Assembly (NCBI GenBank): GCA_026745465.1 | Contig: JACYXH010000772.1 | Location: forward strand, 5,897,385-5,961,384 | Length of the DNA stretch: 64,000 bases | Reading direction: 5' to 3' | Source of the DNA: Lota lota | Lineage: Eukaryota; Chordata; Actinopteri; Gadiformes; Lotidae | Shown: piece by piece, positions 10,571 to 25,800 of the stretch | How the letters are laid out: each line of letters begins with the position of its first letter | How positions within the stretch are numbered: position 1 is the stretch's first letter | Translations under genes and position numbers: made by a program | The notes under the pieces: model-generated | Told to the model about the DNA's origin: nothing | What the model saw: only the letters and a program-made list of their open reading frames with translations | Database searches by the model: none

Positions 10571-11183
10571 AGCTTGGAGCTGTCAGTGAGCGCAGATGAT
10601 TTCATAAGCACTTAAAGGTGATGAAACACGAGGGAAAGGCAGATGGAAGAGAGATCGGTGTGTTATTTTGGACTAGAATGATCATGTGTGTCTGTCCTCT
10701 GTGTGTGTGCATGTGCCCGCATGCGTGCATGTGTATGCACGCACACACGTGTGGAAGACAACTGACAAAGAATACAGGCTCTGACACACACTGTATTTCG
10801 GTGCCAAACAGGAAGAAATGTTGACATAAATGTGACCTGTGAACGTAAATCACATGGTAAATGACAAAAACGGTATTATTGAGTATTTTATGATTCCATA
10901 CACTATTGTCCTAAATACTCTCCAACAGTAACCTGTGCTGTTCTGCCAGTTATTTGTACTGCTAAACGTTTAACTCAAACTATTAACTCATTCACGATTT
11001 TATGGTTTATGTCACCATTTCTCAAACATGATGACTATGTACAACGATAACATTCATGCAAAAAAAACTAAAGGTTTACCTCAATGACTAACCATGTTCA
11101 GCGTATAGACACATCTCACATTATTCCATAATGCAAAGCAATAAAAAATAATAATAATTTAGAACACCTCAATGGATACACAT

Positions 11184-11233
11184 ATATCTTAGAAAGAGCA
11201 ATGACAACACATATCTTAGAAAGAGCAATGACA
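11184..11233. repeat. Two-copy 27-bp tandem duplication
   Basis: The 23-base core beginning atatcttagaaagagc occurs at 11184 and again at 11211. It is a recent local duplication with no visible role. Confidence 0.9.
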
Positions 11234-12555
11234 TCTGCTGTCACAAAAATAAAGATTTTTACTAAATGTTCCTTCAGTGTGGACAGTAATAGGTCAATTG
11301 AGAACAATAAATCAATCAATCAATGAACGAGGATGACCGCTTTAATGCTACAGAATGTTGAGACAGCGTAGCAGCCGATTAAGTTGGTTGACAAATGAAA
11401 GGGTGAAAGAAAAAAATATCACTGTGCTATTTCTCTTCCAGCAAAGGAACGGGGGCCTCCGTGGGGAATCTGAAGGGTTTTGGGGGGGCTTATTTGAATT
11501 GGATCTGCTGTTGATTGAAATGAATCAGCCCAATATCACAACTCCTTATAACTCGATCCCACAGACAGATGGGGTAGACATCTGAGAGGACACTTTCTCT
11601 AATCCTCGGCCTTCTCATGTGCTGTGGCATTCTGGGATGTCGGACGAGGGAAAAAAAGAGGATGGGAGAGACGGACGACCCTCGTGGCCCCACACATAGA
11701 CACACACACACAAAATGCACACTCACACAAACACACACGTATGTGCAATCCTACACCACACACATAAGACCTGGGCATTCAGACACATACTGTATGGGCA
11801 AGCCAGTACCCCACACACAAATGCATGCGCACAAATAACCGTACACAAATGTGCGCGCCCCCCCCACACACACACATCCCTGTATCCCACACGCAGTTCT
11901 GCCCTATGGCCGTTTTACTTTAAGCTCAGGGAAGGGGGGGGGGGGGCAACCTGATTTCATGGTGGACATAAGAGATCAAAACAACACAAAGGTGTAGAGG
12001 GGAGTGTTTGTTTAGCTCTGCAGCTGGAGCAGGAGGGGTGGGGAGCATGAAGGGTTAGCTGGACAGCAATAGTATCTGTTCACCTTTGACAGGGTCTAGT
12101 TTCAGCTCGCATGAAAGAAGCTTTTTTTCAACACAGAGTGAATGGCTAGAGTTCAAAAGTTACTTCTTGCTTAAATGTTAATTATTATGTTTAGCAAATA
12201 AATGAATATATTAGTATTTTCTGTGCGGGCAATATTTTAGCAATATCCATTGGCAGAGTTGCCATTCCAAGTTAATGTAAGTTGCGTGCAATGAACAAAA
12301 CCAGGATATAATGTCAGTAAAATTGTATTTCATAAATATTCTACGTATTTTTGTATTGAGAATATCCTTAAAGCTGCCATCAGCAATTTATGCTTGCCCC
12401 ACTTTGTTTTAATTTAAATTGTGTTTTTATTGAGTCACATGGTTCTCTTGCATCCAGATCTATAGCAATGGCCAGTATGAGTAAACAATAAGTAAACAAC
12501 AAACACTCAACAAATAAAATGTGATGATACACAATCTAATCAAAACAAAGTGTGG

Positions 12556-12586
12556 CAAGCAATGCAATGCAATGCAATGCAATGGC
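12556..12586. repeat. (AATGC)n pentanucleotide microsatellite
   Basis: There are about five to six copies of GCAAT/AATGC in a row. Confidence 0.95.
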
Positions 12587-14166
12587 TGATTGCATCTTTA
12601 ATTAAAAAAATAATCTGTAATAAAAAAACGATCCCTGCTGCCCGCTCAACTGCAACAATCAAAGCAGCTCCTTGATAAAAAAAAAAAAATGTAGGTCAGC
12701 TTTTTGTCAGTTTGTCTGGTAGAAAACATGTTTTTTTCTACCAGTTGTTGACAAGCCATTGCACCCATAAGAATCAGTCAAATTACAACACCATAAACCA
12801 CAGTCATGAAATCACAATACACTATTATTATCATTATTATTAGCAACAGGAAAACCAAGGGGCAAGTACTGCCTCCCGGCCCTTTCTGGAGGATGTTTTT
12901 TGGGCAGGGTGCCACTAAAACGATCTTTGCCTGTCTTTTCTTCTCTCTGGCCCTCCCCATCCTCCCTCCTTAACATCCACCCACCCACTGGCATGTAAAC
13001 CCCTTATCTTGCTATTTCCTGCTGGTAAATCGCTGCTGTGCTGTCAGCACCGGTGTTGCCTGTGCACACATCCACTCCTCCACTTCAACAGGACAGCCAC
13101 TGTGGGTTGAAATGACAAGAGGAAGCACTGTCATAAATCTGATGTCTGTTATGACAAGACAGGAGAGACGAGTGGCATTCTAATAACAGCCCTCAACAGC
13201 CTCCGCTCCTCCACCAAAAAAATAAATAAATATCTGAGTCCACAAGCACATAGGGCACAATAACAACAACACAAAAGATGTTTCAACATTAGGATTTGAC
13301 GTCCCGATGTTATTGACCTACACCTGCAAGCACATTTGTGATTAACCTATAACATACATTGATTAGTAAGAGAAAACCTTAAATGTAGCTTTAGTTTTGT
13401 GTATGTTTCAAAAGGGAGGGGGGGGGGGGGGGGTGGCTTGGGCATGGTTTGGAAAATCACTGAGTGACAGAGTTGGATATAGGTTGTCAATCCCTTGAAA
13501 TTTGGGATCCTGCTTCCATAGATAAGAAAACCCTAACCCCTGGCAGCAACAATATTAATAGTAAAGATGCAAAACCTTTTCTGCATCTCATTACCAAATG
13601 AGGGTGTGGTAACTGACAATTTTGGATATCTGTCAATCTTTCAGTATTACAACGAAGAGCCCCGTCTAAGTGGCTCCACCGGCTGTAGTCCTGGCTGAGT
13701 AATCTAACATTTTAAGCAGTCTCCATAGTGAGTCAACACCAGAACATGTGCAATACAATGGGGGTGATTGTTCATTGATTGCCTTGGATACCAGCTAATC
13801 GTTGCTGTCTTTATAAACACATAAAACAAGTCTTGCAAATTTCAACAGCCACAAAGAAAGGCAGTGTTCCCCTTTGAATGACAATATGCATTGCACAAAA
13901 CATAATTGACTATGCTCTAATGCCATTGTACATAAGCAAAGAAACTGAAACACACCCACACATGCACATTGTCATCGATGTCGTGCAAGTGTACTGCATG
14001 AACACACACACACACGTTTACACATTGTTAAATTGCACTGGAATATCTTTTACCTGCACTCACAGACCCATGGACATATACAGTACATATATACACACAT
14101 GCACATACTAGGACATACACACCTGTTCGTGTACTGAGTAGGAGCATGCACACCTGTACATGTACT

Positions 14167-14318
<152 letters not shown>

Positions 14319-16689
14319 ATGATGTGATGTCAAGCATGTTCTTTACTGAAAATGGCCGTATGTGTGCAGGGTTACAAAAACAGAGCCTCTGCCAAGAACC
14401 ACACTGAATAATACCCGATACCTCTAAGTTTTCCACTCAATGTCAGTCATGACATCCCGGTTCTTTCCCTCATGGTGAACGTCATTGTACTCATCTCTCC
14501 TTCTCGTGTCTCAATCCAAATAAACATTGCGTTTTGTCCCGATTGTCCAATAAGGCAATCGAGCAGTTTTCATTGAATTACTTTGATGTGTCAGGCATCT
14601 GCCTCCCCCTTTCATCTTAATCATCATCATAAAGAACTGAAATGAGGAGGAAGACATGAGCCTAAAAGGTTACGGTCAGGATTTTGTTTTAAGTGTTTTC
14701 AACAGGTCAAGTGATTAGGACTCCAACGCCATTAAATTAACCCTTCATAAATGGCCCATTAGCACAGATCGTTAACTGAGAGAACAAAGGCTCAACCTCC
14801 TGGTACAGGACACACATAAATTATAATTTCCTTAAATGGATTAAAAACCTCAAAGTGAATTCGGAGACCTCCCACATGGAGACCACGGAAAAACCAAGAT
14901 GGATGGTTGTAGATTTCCATCTCGGCTCGTCAGGTTTTTCTCTATCAGAAGGGGACGCTTGTTTGAAATTCTTTATTTTTTAAAGCAGTAAATCAATCAT
15001 CTCACCACAAAGGCCCCTTTTACATACGCTAACATATCTCCCATGTGAACTTATCTTCCCATCACCTTCCTCATTGGCTTGTGTTTATCCCCAGGCTGCT
15101 CCTCCTCTTCCTTTGTCTGCAGGTAAAAAGGAAGTTGTTTGCACATGTATATTGATTGCTCACTTAGTCATAATGCACCGCTAGGACAGTAATCCTGGTT
15201 GACTGTGTATGTGTGTGTGTGTGTGTGTGTGCATGTGCACACATGTTTTTATGCGTTGCGTTTGGGATTTTGATGTGATTGTATTAACAATAAAAGAAAT
15301 TGCATGTATTTGAAATACATCACCGTGTTCACACACACCATTTAAATACCTTCACTTGTTCATTGCAACAGGTTCATACACCATATATTCCTGTGTGTGA
15401 CTTGTGAAAAGCGCTAAATACTTTGGTGCTGTATCCAAATTCTAATTACCCTTGACTTATGAGGATCGACATCTCAATGCGTACCATGACTCAAATACAC
15501 GTACACTCTTACTTTGAGGCACACTGCAATGCACATGTCTTTGTTTTTCGGTTGCTTTATGCTTCATCGTTCTGGCAAACGAATAATATAATTTACAAAT
15601 TGATCATTTCCTATAGTTTTTCGCAACTGTGTAAAATATATTGTTCGTAGACAGTACGCTGCGCTAGTTGACTCAGATTTAAAAGTGCTGTTGAATGTGT
15701 ACGTTTCAGTCATTTATAATATTGGGGTGTGTGTGACAGTAACCTGTTTGATAAGCTGAAGGTCTTAGAGTTGTCATCAGATTTACACTGGTGACGGTTC
15801 TCTCTCTGACAACTAGTGGCATGTTCAGTCCTCAACCATCTGGAAAAATCCTGGGTATCACTTAGGGTTCATCTCAACTGTGATCTAACTCATCACCTCA
15901 ACATCAAATGGAAAAAGTTGTTAACTAGGTTGATTTAGAAGTATATCTTAGGTTGTCATTTTTTTTTTTTTAGACAAGCTAAATCAGATCAGACAAACAA
16001 AATCATCATAACAAACAGCAACTGTGTGTAAAGACAATATTTTATTAGGCCATACTACAAAAATAATAGTGTAATCTTTAAGATACTTCAAGAGTAATGT
16101 ATTACAATTCAAATAAATGGCTGCCTACTTACATATAAAAGTGTCAAACTGAAAAGGTTGATATTTGACACAAGTAAGAAGGCCTATTTTGTCATAAAAC
16201 TAAATTATAAAATAAAGACGCAAACTGATTAATGACTGATCACCGTCTTATTCCATCACAGCAAGCCAACTTTGACAGCTGAGCCTCTATTCAATGGGTA
16301 TACCTTTCATTGATTAGGTGTGTAGACATTTGTATTAACATTGTATTCAGAATCAGAATGCTTGATTAAATACAGGGGAGATTGTTTCTGTCCCAATTGC
16401 TCTGCTCAGCAGACAAAGTACTGTGTAAAAATATAAAAGAAAGTGAATATAAATATAAGCAAAAAATATACAACTTTTGACTCTTGATCTGTCAAGTGAG
16501 AATTAAGCCAGTAAGAACTAGGACTATCTGATTCTGTCCAGCCGACAGAAGTGTATATATGAAGGTTACTGATTGTGCAGGTATACTGTATTTCATAGGG
16601 TGATACCTTCAATTTCATGTGAACTTCATTTCAACATTCATCAACAGGGAAGGATATAGCAACCTGTGGTCTCAAGGGTTACCAAATTC

Positions 16690-16732
<43 letters not shown>

Positions 16733-19431
16733 CATATTTCATTATTTGTTGGTCTCATGCCAATCATTTCCCCCATGTGTGACATCATCAAAATGAAAAA
16801 AAGAATCCCCTACAATTTATTTGATATGTAAGACAAATAAAAGCTATTCAAAAATAATTACTGTATAATGTTCTGATTTCATAACTTCAAGGTATATAAA
16901 ATGTCCCGTAGTAAGTCAAACAGTAGCAGGACCAGTAGTTGTTTCTGCAAATAAACCCCTGAATATGAGTATTGGATTCAGACTGAGGACGATAAAACAA
17001 AATTATACAGCCAAGAAACAGACCCCTCTGTTTTTTTTTCATGTAGGTCCAATTTAGCTGGACCTCAGCTCCCACACACTCACAAAGGTTTCCACTCGCT
17101 CATCTGAAGAACACAACCCTCCCTGAATTACAGGGAGATTAAGGCTGGATTACGGTGCCTCTGAGAATCCCAGCCAGACACTGGCTATTATATCCATCAG
17201 AGGAGACAGTGGACAGCACCTGTTGCTGCACAGTTGTCTAGAAGTGGACTCTTTAGCCGTGATTTGGGAATATAGCCTCCACATTATTTATACTTTTCAA
17301 ATGAAGAACATTTAGTAGTACACTTCCAATTACTAAGTGAGAAAGTAACCACAAAATGTAAGTAACATTACATTTGTGAAACATTTGTAAGTCTTTCCAA
17401 AAACCACATCTTATTAAAACCACCACATGTGAAATGCCTCACAACATTACTTCATATGCTGGCAGTTGACTTCTTCAAGAGTCAAAGTGTGTGTATAACC
17501 TGCAGAATATTTATTCTCAGCAAGCACTTAACTAGAGCAGGTCGAGCATTAATTCCCTTCAATTCAATAATCTTGAAAGAACAAATGTCCTGTTAATCCT
17601 GCAATAAAAAAAAAAGAGTAATTTTGTGTAAGAGCACACAGCATACTCACTACTAATTACCGCCCTTGTTAATGGCAGCCGAACTCGCAGGTGTAAAAAC
17701 CTAAAGCTGTAAAGCACACATCTTAATTTACAGACTAAAAGCTACGACTTGACGTGCTCCGCAACGTTGAACACTGTCCAATTGGTGACTCAGTGCGGCG
17801 AACATAAAAAAATGGGGACACATGAAATGACAAGGGAATAACAGACGAGATCAGCCCTGGATTCATTTGTGATACTATAATCCCAATAAAAAGACTCAAA
17901 CTAAGAACAATTAGTCTCCACGCCCCACCTTCTCAGATCCATGAGCACGGATTGCTCAACCTTTAAGTGGCCACGCCTTGCTCTTAGGCACACAGCTCCT
18001 CTGTTCCAGAGCGGTATTTACGGGGGAAGCGAGCTGGCTGCCAAACATGCCGAGATGGATTGAGCAAGACGGTAATGGTTTAGCATTAACACAATGCAGG
18101 TGATATTGCAAGACCTGTGGGGTTTGCATAGACTGAGTTAAAAGCAAATGAGACAGTGAGTTCAATGCCGAAGCCCTAAGGATACATCTCATTACAATTC
18201 ACATATACCCTCAATTAGCTAAAGTAAAGCTGCTAGTATTTGTGCATTGAGAGCAGGCTGTTGAGCAATCTTTGATGCAGTGATATCCTGACACGGGGAT
18301 GTTATGCTCTCCGAATTAAGAGGAATCCACATAACAAAACTGCCGGTTGACCTGAACTTGAGCGCAACATTTGTTTTTACAATGCTCATTCATGGACAAA
18401 CAAGACAGGTAAGAAAGTGCTGTAAGAAAAAAACTGTGGCGGTTGCTAGGGAATGGCCAAACAAACACACGGGAGGGGAGTAAATCAGCCAGGAGGGAGA
18501 AGGGCCCAGTCAGTGTCACTGGAGCTCACAGATATAGCCAGTTTCACAAGGGCGGCCGGGCCAAGTATCATCCACCGTGACATACCAGCAACTAATCATT
18601 TACCTTGTTTTCTTCCCTCCACCCCGCCCCCCTTCTTCCCCCCTTACTGTCATTACTCTTACGGGGGACAGCAGGACTGGTTATGAGTCATTGTCAATGC
18701 AGATGAGAAAATTAGTTTTTTTGGTCCATTGGAATTCTCAGTGATTTTACACATTAATTCATACATGTTTTTTTTGTGATGAAGTTAATAGTGCAAGGCA
18801 GGCCTGCCAGCTAATTGCAGTATATACGGTTTGCTTTGTGTGATCTGGAGTAGGATGAGTACATCCTTATCCGTAAATGGCTTGTGTTTAATGAGCAAGT
18901 AAATCACTTTATAAAGCCTTTTTTTTTTAATAGCCCCCTTCATGGGTATCAGGGATGTAACCATCACCTTGGTCTGTACAATTCTAACCATGTTATTAAT
19001 GCCCTGTTCACCTATGAGCCAGCGTTTCAAAGCACAGCCATTTTATTTGAGTCTGTAGGGGGTTAACTGCTCCATCTGACCTCCTAGCATATAAAACCTC
19101 TTCTTCTTTTTCCCAAGGAAATTGCAACAGTCTAGTGCCTGCAGCAGTGTATGCTTTTGCACCCTTTTACGAGATTGCTACAGTTTTCAGCTCGGCAATT
19201 AACGTGATCTCACAGATGACAGATCCGTTTAGGGGAGGAAAGAAAAAGAAGAAAAAACAACAGTTCAATGTAGGATTCAGGTATCTGTCTCAACCATGGC
19301 CTCTGTACCATTGTTTGACTGAGGTGATACTCGCACTCAGGTTTCGATGCAGTTCTGCACGACTGGGCAGACTGGGGACATTCCTGAAATGAACAAGGAA
19401 CATTTAAGCACCCTTATGCATATCACTTAAG

Positions 19432-19464
<33 letters not shown>

Positions 19465-20320
19465 GCCGTGCATCAGTCTTAATTCGGAGACAGCAGAAGT
19501 CGTGCATGTGTGTAATGTGTTTCTGTGGCTGACATGTTACGTTGAGGAATGCGAATGAATAGACAGAGAAGGCATCGTCAGGGCTTTGTTACCTGTTTTT
19601 CAGCACCTCTGAATGAACCATGCGAGTGTGACAGGCATATATTAATGACTATATACACACTCGTCTTTTTTTGTTGCAACACTTGCTATGCATTGTAAAG
19701 AGACACAGCGGCAGCTTCAAGTCCCTTCACGTAGTGAGTACACCCCGGGTGTAATACTGTACAGCGGCCAAGCCAGCATGACAGCAGGACATAGACAGTT
19801 ATAATGAATCAATTCCCCCCAAAAAGCCTGCACATGGATGCTAATGCCTTTCGGCACATAAACAGTGATGAACCGTTTGTCCCTTCACTCCATTAGCATT
19901 AGCATTACTGCATTACACGGTCTTGATTAGAATATAATCAAAAGTTCAAATTTCAGTGAGCCAAGTTTAGGATCTTGAGGGAGTGGTGAATGATGTCCTA
20001 ATTTAAATAGACCAAAAAGGTTGTGCTTGATTATTTAACAATTTTCCATTGAGGATGTCTTTTTAGAGCAGTGTTTATAAAAGAGTGATGATGTTGGTCA
20101 TTTTCTCCCCATGTCACCCTATGACACCCCGAGAGAGAGCTGCTGGCTGCATGCTGTCAGGCCAGCTGCTTGCACCATCACTCCTCACCCCCAGTGGCCT
20201 GTCGTGCTGCAGGGCCTGGCTAATGGCCTCCACGTTACTTCATCGCACTTCTAAGTGTTGCTGCGTTGATAAGGGCCTGAAAACCAGCACAGAGCGACTA
20301 ATAAAGCCATTCAGTAGAGA
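14319..20320. other. Intergenic DNA with candidate regulatory islands
   Basis: No gene is seen. Complex, non-repetitive blocks with ATTA/TAAT motifs lie around 14560-15000 (for example ccattaaattaaccc, aaattataatttcc) and could be conserved non-coding elements. Simple repeats: GT at 15209-15231, AT at 16692-16727, CA at 19436-19464. A moderately GC-rich patch lies at 17930-18180 without a convincing frame. Confidence 0.65.
16692..16727. repeat. (AT)n microsatellite
   Basis: This is an uninterrupted AT run of about 18 units. Confidence 0.97.
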
Positions 20321-20324
20321 AAGA

Positions 20325-20690
20325 CAGATTGGGGGAGAGAGAGAGAGACAGAACGGAAGAGAAAGAGACAGAGTGAGAGAATGGGAGAGACAGAGAGAGA
20401 GCGAGGGATTGGGAGAGACAGAGCGAGAGAACGCGTTCCCAAAGGTCTTGTGGTTTAACTACTCATGATTTTGTTTTGTTTAATGTCCAGGTGGCTCCTC
20501 CAACTGTAATGCAGTTAACTAGTGCTAACTGTAGTCAATACGTATATAACCCTATAAATACAATGCTCACATATAAAAAAAAAAGCATGAAAGAAAGAAT
20601 AAAGTAAAGAAAGAAAGAACAAAGTAAAGAAGGAAAGAAAAAAATAACAAAGCAAAGAAGGAAAGGAAGAAAGCATAAGGAAGCAGGCAA
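20325..20690. repeat. GA-rich (20325-20435) and AAAG-rich (20570-20675) purine tracts
   Basis: These are two imperfect purine-rich arrays on the + strand: GAGAGACAGA-type, then AAAGAAAGAA-type. Frames over them (E/R-rich or F/S/L-rich) are artefacts. Confidence 0.9.
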
Positions 20691-20699
20691 CTCCTCTGT

Positions 20700-22560
20700 T
20701 ACCACCCTGGAAGGACGATTTATCTTTATCAATACATACCATCAATATTTGTCTATTTCTATTGGCCTATTTATTCCTGTTCTTCCCTTATTATGCCTCA
20801 AGGTGCACTCCTCCCCATCCCAACCTCCCTCTACCCTAACCCTAACCCCTAACCCAAACCCAACCCACTACCCTTAGTTCACGCCCCACCGCGACCACCA
20901 CGGCACCAACGACAAACCAAGTGTGACTGACTGACGACCTGCGTCCAATCCTACACGACGCGGCGCCCCGCGGACAGAGAGCCAGAATTATTGTTAAAGG
21001 CTTCACGGGGATAGAGGCACCTGTCTGGATGTAATGCAACACTATATATCCTACGCCAGCGGAATCATCCATCACGTTCTATTGAGAGGATATGCAGCAG
21101 ACATAAAGGGTCAACTGGGCCTGTGGAGAAAATCACTCACTTTATAAACACACACACACGCACGCACATGCACTCACCCACACTTTGTGCCAAAATCTCA
21201 GCAGTGAAACAGCAGTGGTTTCCTCTGTCACAATGTGTCTATACATTAAATGGCAGCCACAGTGCCAGTTGGTTGGAAGCATTGAGCTTGTGTGTCTGGG
21301 TTTGACATTTATAGCATGTCTAACACTAGAGCAGAGTGTTAACATTGTCATTTATGTTGATGGTTGGTAAATTACTCTTTTTCCAGGGCTAAGAGATTGT
21401 GTGTGGAGTGGAAATAATTCCTGTTGTTCTCACGATAAAATGTTTTAATACATCACAAACTTTAACAGCATTATAGGATTGATTTGGCATAAGGTCAACA
21501 ACATAAGACCTACAATTTACGACAGAAGACATGTAAACAGAAAACAATGCATGGACATCATCACCATCTCAAAATCTGAATTTTCTGTCAATTAGTTTGA
21601 TGTATTAAATAGTTTAAGGCGATCTGTCATGAAGTGTAAATTGTTTTCAAAGTGTACAATGAAACAAATGAGATCATCATGGTTGATTGGCAGCACTTGT
21701 CAGGACTGGACATGTTTCACATGGGTGAATTAAAGGTTATCTTTATTTTTCAGTGGTGCGTACTAATTCTTCCACAGCTGAATGTTATTTTAACCTGTCA
21801 ATCACAAGTTATCTCTCCTACTGAATTGATCGGATCAAATTTTTTCTTTTCTTTTTGTTCTGTAACACAGATGCCATTCCACTCCTCAGCGGAATTTGAA
21901 GACAGCCCTTCAACAGGAAGGTGTAAATATTTGTTGCTTAGGAACAAAGGTTAAGGTTAACAAAACCCTGAGGCAACAACTTGCTCATCAGAATGTAAAG
22001 CAAAAAAAAGTACCCCCAAATAAAGAATTATTATATAGCTCTAGATAGATAATATAAAGTAAGGTTATATATTTTATCTCCTATTCCAGGATACAAAATC
22101 CTGAAATATATATATGTTTTAAAGCCAAAATAAACAAACACAAAACCCCACACAAAAGTTCTCATCAATCAAGATGGAAAGATAAAGATACCATCAGCCA
22201 AAAGCTGAATCATACATTATTCCTCTTGTACAGGTATGACAATGATTCTCCCAGAATCACCCTCTAAAACAATGCTGTGATGCACCTAATGCCCATAAAG
22301 TTTATTATTAAACCAGTTGTGGACAGATTGATTCAAAGGCATCATACTGTACAAACACAAAGCTAAGGAACTAGTTAGCTTCACTCAGCAAACACATGAA
22401 TCATCCCAGGGCTTTAATATCTGGAAGGATTGGTAAAAGCGATGCAAATATGAAAGGATAGACTAAAACGGGTGGACCCCGATGAAGGCTTAAGTCTGGT
22501 TTAGACATCTCACACAAAAGCAGGGCAAACATGCTTGGAGGTTTGTCGCGTGATATACTC
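20700..22560. other. Intergenic DNA, no gene seen
   Basis: The stretch includes a short run of CCCTAA-type telomere-like units at 20833-20870 and a moderately CpG-rich patch at 20880-20980. No coding segment is supported. Confidence 0.7.
20833..20870 (-). repeat. Short interstitial telomere-like CCCTAA cluster
   Basis: Several CCCTAA/CCCAAA/CCCAAC units occur in a row, too few and too degenerate to be a chromosome end. Confidence 0.7.
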
Positions 22561-22566
22561 CCATAA

Positions 22567-22840
22567 GAAAAATGTAGACATAATGCAGGTATCCAAGAAT
22601 ATATTCTTCTAAATGCACAGAATATAAAGGAATAGTTAAGCAATTGCAGTAATCCATCTACACAACTCCGTCTACCACAAAGAATGAGCGACAGTTTTTA
22701 TTAAACCAGTTGAAAAATATGGCCATAATGCAGGTATCCAAGAATACATTCCCCTAAATGCACAGAATATAAAGGAATAGTTAAGCAGTTGCAGTAATCC
22801 ATCTACACACCTCCGTCTACCACAAAGAATGAGCGACAGT
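22567..22840. repeat. 145-bp-period tandem duplication
   Basis: A segment of about 129 bp (22567-22695) is repeated at 22712-22840 with only a few substitutions. Both copies carry taatgcaggtatccaagaat and end caaagaatgagcgacag. The 16-bp spacer carries attaaaccagttg, which also occurs at 22307-22320, so the unit may originally have been longer. The similar frames in both copies are by-products. Confidence 0.9.
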
Positions 22841-25800
22841 GACGATCTCCTCTTAATGGAAAGGTAATAATAGAGTAATGGACGAATGTCTCTGGTTTCA
22901 GAACCTAGGTCCACAGTGATTCACTGTGAACATAACTTCTCTTAGGTCTCATATTGTATTGTTTACCTCAAGAGGTAAACGTTTCCGACTGTCTGAACAG
23001 GCCAGACAGACAGACTGCCAGACAGAATGAAGTCGATGAATAAGTGGCAACAGATTTACTGCATGCATTTATTAAGAATATAAGAATTCTTAAAGGCATT
23101 TACTATCATCAATGACTCTATTGAAAATCTAGTATTCAATACAAATATAAATCAGATGAGATAAGATGGTCTTTATAAATCCCAGATGGGAACTGTGGGT
23201 GTTACAGCAGATGCGCATTAAGTATTAGTAGTATTGCTTTTCTGCTATTTGTTTACCATTAGGTACTTTCTTACCAATGCAACACTTATTTGGGTTTCAT
23301 TGTAGACCGAATTAACAATAGTCATTCTTTGCAAGGGATTCATTTATATTAGCTTTGATTTGCATCCTGGCAATATGCCTATCTCTATCCGCCCGCAGAT
23401 TAGTTATTTGGTAGAAGGTAGAAGGTAAACGACAAAATGTTAGGGCAGAGGGACACAAGAAAAGCATAGATTCATAACATAGAGGGAAAAAAAGAGAAAG
23501 ACGAAGACCTTCCACAGGCCAAGGCGTTGATAGACTTACGCCCATTGACTGATAAGGAGGGAAGCATCTTTCAGCATGCATTCACCTGCAGGGGTTCTCT
23601 TTGAGAGACGCACAATCCACTCATTCATTGGGGAATCTGGTGTTACACTCATCCATCTCCCGCTCTCAAGTGGCATACACCCGTTGAGTCGCAGCATCAA
23701 TAAATGATAACCTGTCAGCGTTCTGAGAACCACGAACAACTGTTCACAACCATGGGGGCCGATGAGAGAGCGCTGCACTGATGGTCTTTGGTGTCCAATA
23801 CAGAATAATTATTGGAAGATAACAACAATGCAAATCAAACGAGATTGGATTTTTTTTTACAGAAGTGAGAAAGACAAAGAAAGAATGAAAAAGAGTAAAG
23901 AAAGAAAGAAAGGAAGTTTCAAAAAAAGAAAAAAAGGAAAGACAGAAAGAGTTTGGGAACAGCTAAGTTTTGCCTGGCACACGGTCAGGAGAAATGATGC
24001 AATACTGGATTAAGTGATTCGGCTCTCTGCATGAAGAGAGACGTTTCTTTTTTTCTCTCCATTTTTTCTTTATGTGCGCAGAAGGTGAAACGCCACAATC
24101 ATTGCATTTATTCCTTCCATTTATACCTTTATTCTCTCTACTTTTGGTATTTTAGTTTTCAATTGCATTTGTGGGATGTCCATGTATTGTACTTAAGTAC
24201 AATAAAACAAATAAATAATATATTCACCTGAGGAAAAAAACACAAATACTAATATGCCCATTTTAGCACCTACCGACCAATGGGCAGTTATAGTGAGAAA
24301 ATGAGAAGGATACTGTGGGAGGTGACTGATTTAATGTGGGAATAACAAGGGATCAGTCTTTACTAAGGGATCATCCGCTCTGTAATTTGTTTAAAGTTAC
24401 AGAGATAGAGTTCAATTAAATGTATCCAACTCTGTCATAAAAAAGCAGGCTGGAGTTGGTTTACACAGGGTATCTTTACACTGAACCTGCCTTACAACAC
24501 AGTTCATCAAATGACTCACACCAGCAACATGAAAACTTACACAGTGACCAACAAGGTATTTTTTGAGTGATTGAAGGGTTTGATCACGCCTGGGTTGTGG
24601 AGAAGCCTCTTCATTCATAACTTATGTTTTGATTGCAATATCCAGAAATGCATGTAATGATGAAAAGAGGTCAGAACCGAGGGAGGAAGGAAAACAAACA
24701 GACCAAAACAGTTGCAAAGTAAAAAAACGACAACTAAAGATGACGTATGTCTCAAGTGTAAAATGTGTGACTGCCTGCAAATTAAAATACATTTCACGTT
24801 ACATATTATCTATTCACTTTAGCATCACTTCGTCAAATGCTTAATGACAATTGCAATGCAAACAGAAAATTAAGTAGTTGACAGTTCTTTAAGTGCAGTA
24901 ATACTGAGTGATAACCAGAGTTGATGTTGTCTACACATTCCTCACCAGTAATGTGTCTCCAGTGGATTGTCAATGTAGAGATTTGCTTTCTTTTTCAAAT
25001 TAGATTTTAAACTAATGAATTCCATGAATCCCTAAAAAGGCACTGAAGCACTGTGGTTGCTTGTTTACAGCAACAGCTTCCAGCTTTTTTGATCTTACAA
25101 CCAAATTAATAAACAATATCCTGGATAATTGCGATATTAGAATAACTCATGAAGAATAACCATTCTCTTTGCTTCAACGTCTAGATCTTATTGAATGCAA
25201 ACCAGCGCACGGTCAAGGCTACAGAAGAAACGTTTAAAATGACGACATCCATGATTTATTTATTTATTTATTTCAAAATAAAAAGCTGCCAGCTAGTACA
25301 GAATGCCTGGTCGACGAGTCTCACTGGCAGTACATTAATGATGGGAAGGGGAAACATTATCCTGAAGGCTTGTGGTTGAATTAAGCCAAGAGGTCTGCCA
25401 ATGTATATAAAGCTAACCCTGTCTAATATCCAAATGACATTATGGCACACTCAATCAGACCAAATCAATGTTATTGGACACAGGAGAGGACATAGGCACA
25501 TTTGCAGAGAATGATTTCATTTATGAAGCAGGTTATAAAAAAAAAATGGGTGTGTGACTATGACTGTGTGTTGGTCGTAGAAATTACAATAAAGTTTGCT
25601 CTCTTAGACTAACCCCACTAACTAAAAAATAGCATCAAATCAGCAAAAAATGTATTGAACCAAACCATATCAACGACAGAATAATTGCATTCTAAAAGTC
25701 CTCTTATTTAAGGAAATATATTACGACGGGACTTTTACATGAGGCTCATTTATAAAACCCATGCATATTCTCCAAAAACAGAGACATTCAAAATATTCAG

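Noticed and set aside
20833-20870. Chromosome-fusion (telomere) remnant
   Set aside because: It has too few and too degenerate CCCTAA units, and similar units elsewhere in the window belong to a MITE.
22401-22914. Two similar minus-strand 80-codon frames suggesting a gene pair
   Set aside because: Their similarity is explained by the 145-bp tandem duplication, and they have no start context or splice sites.
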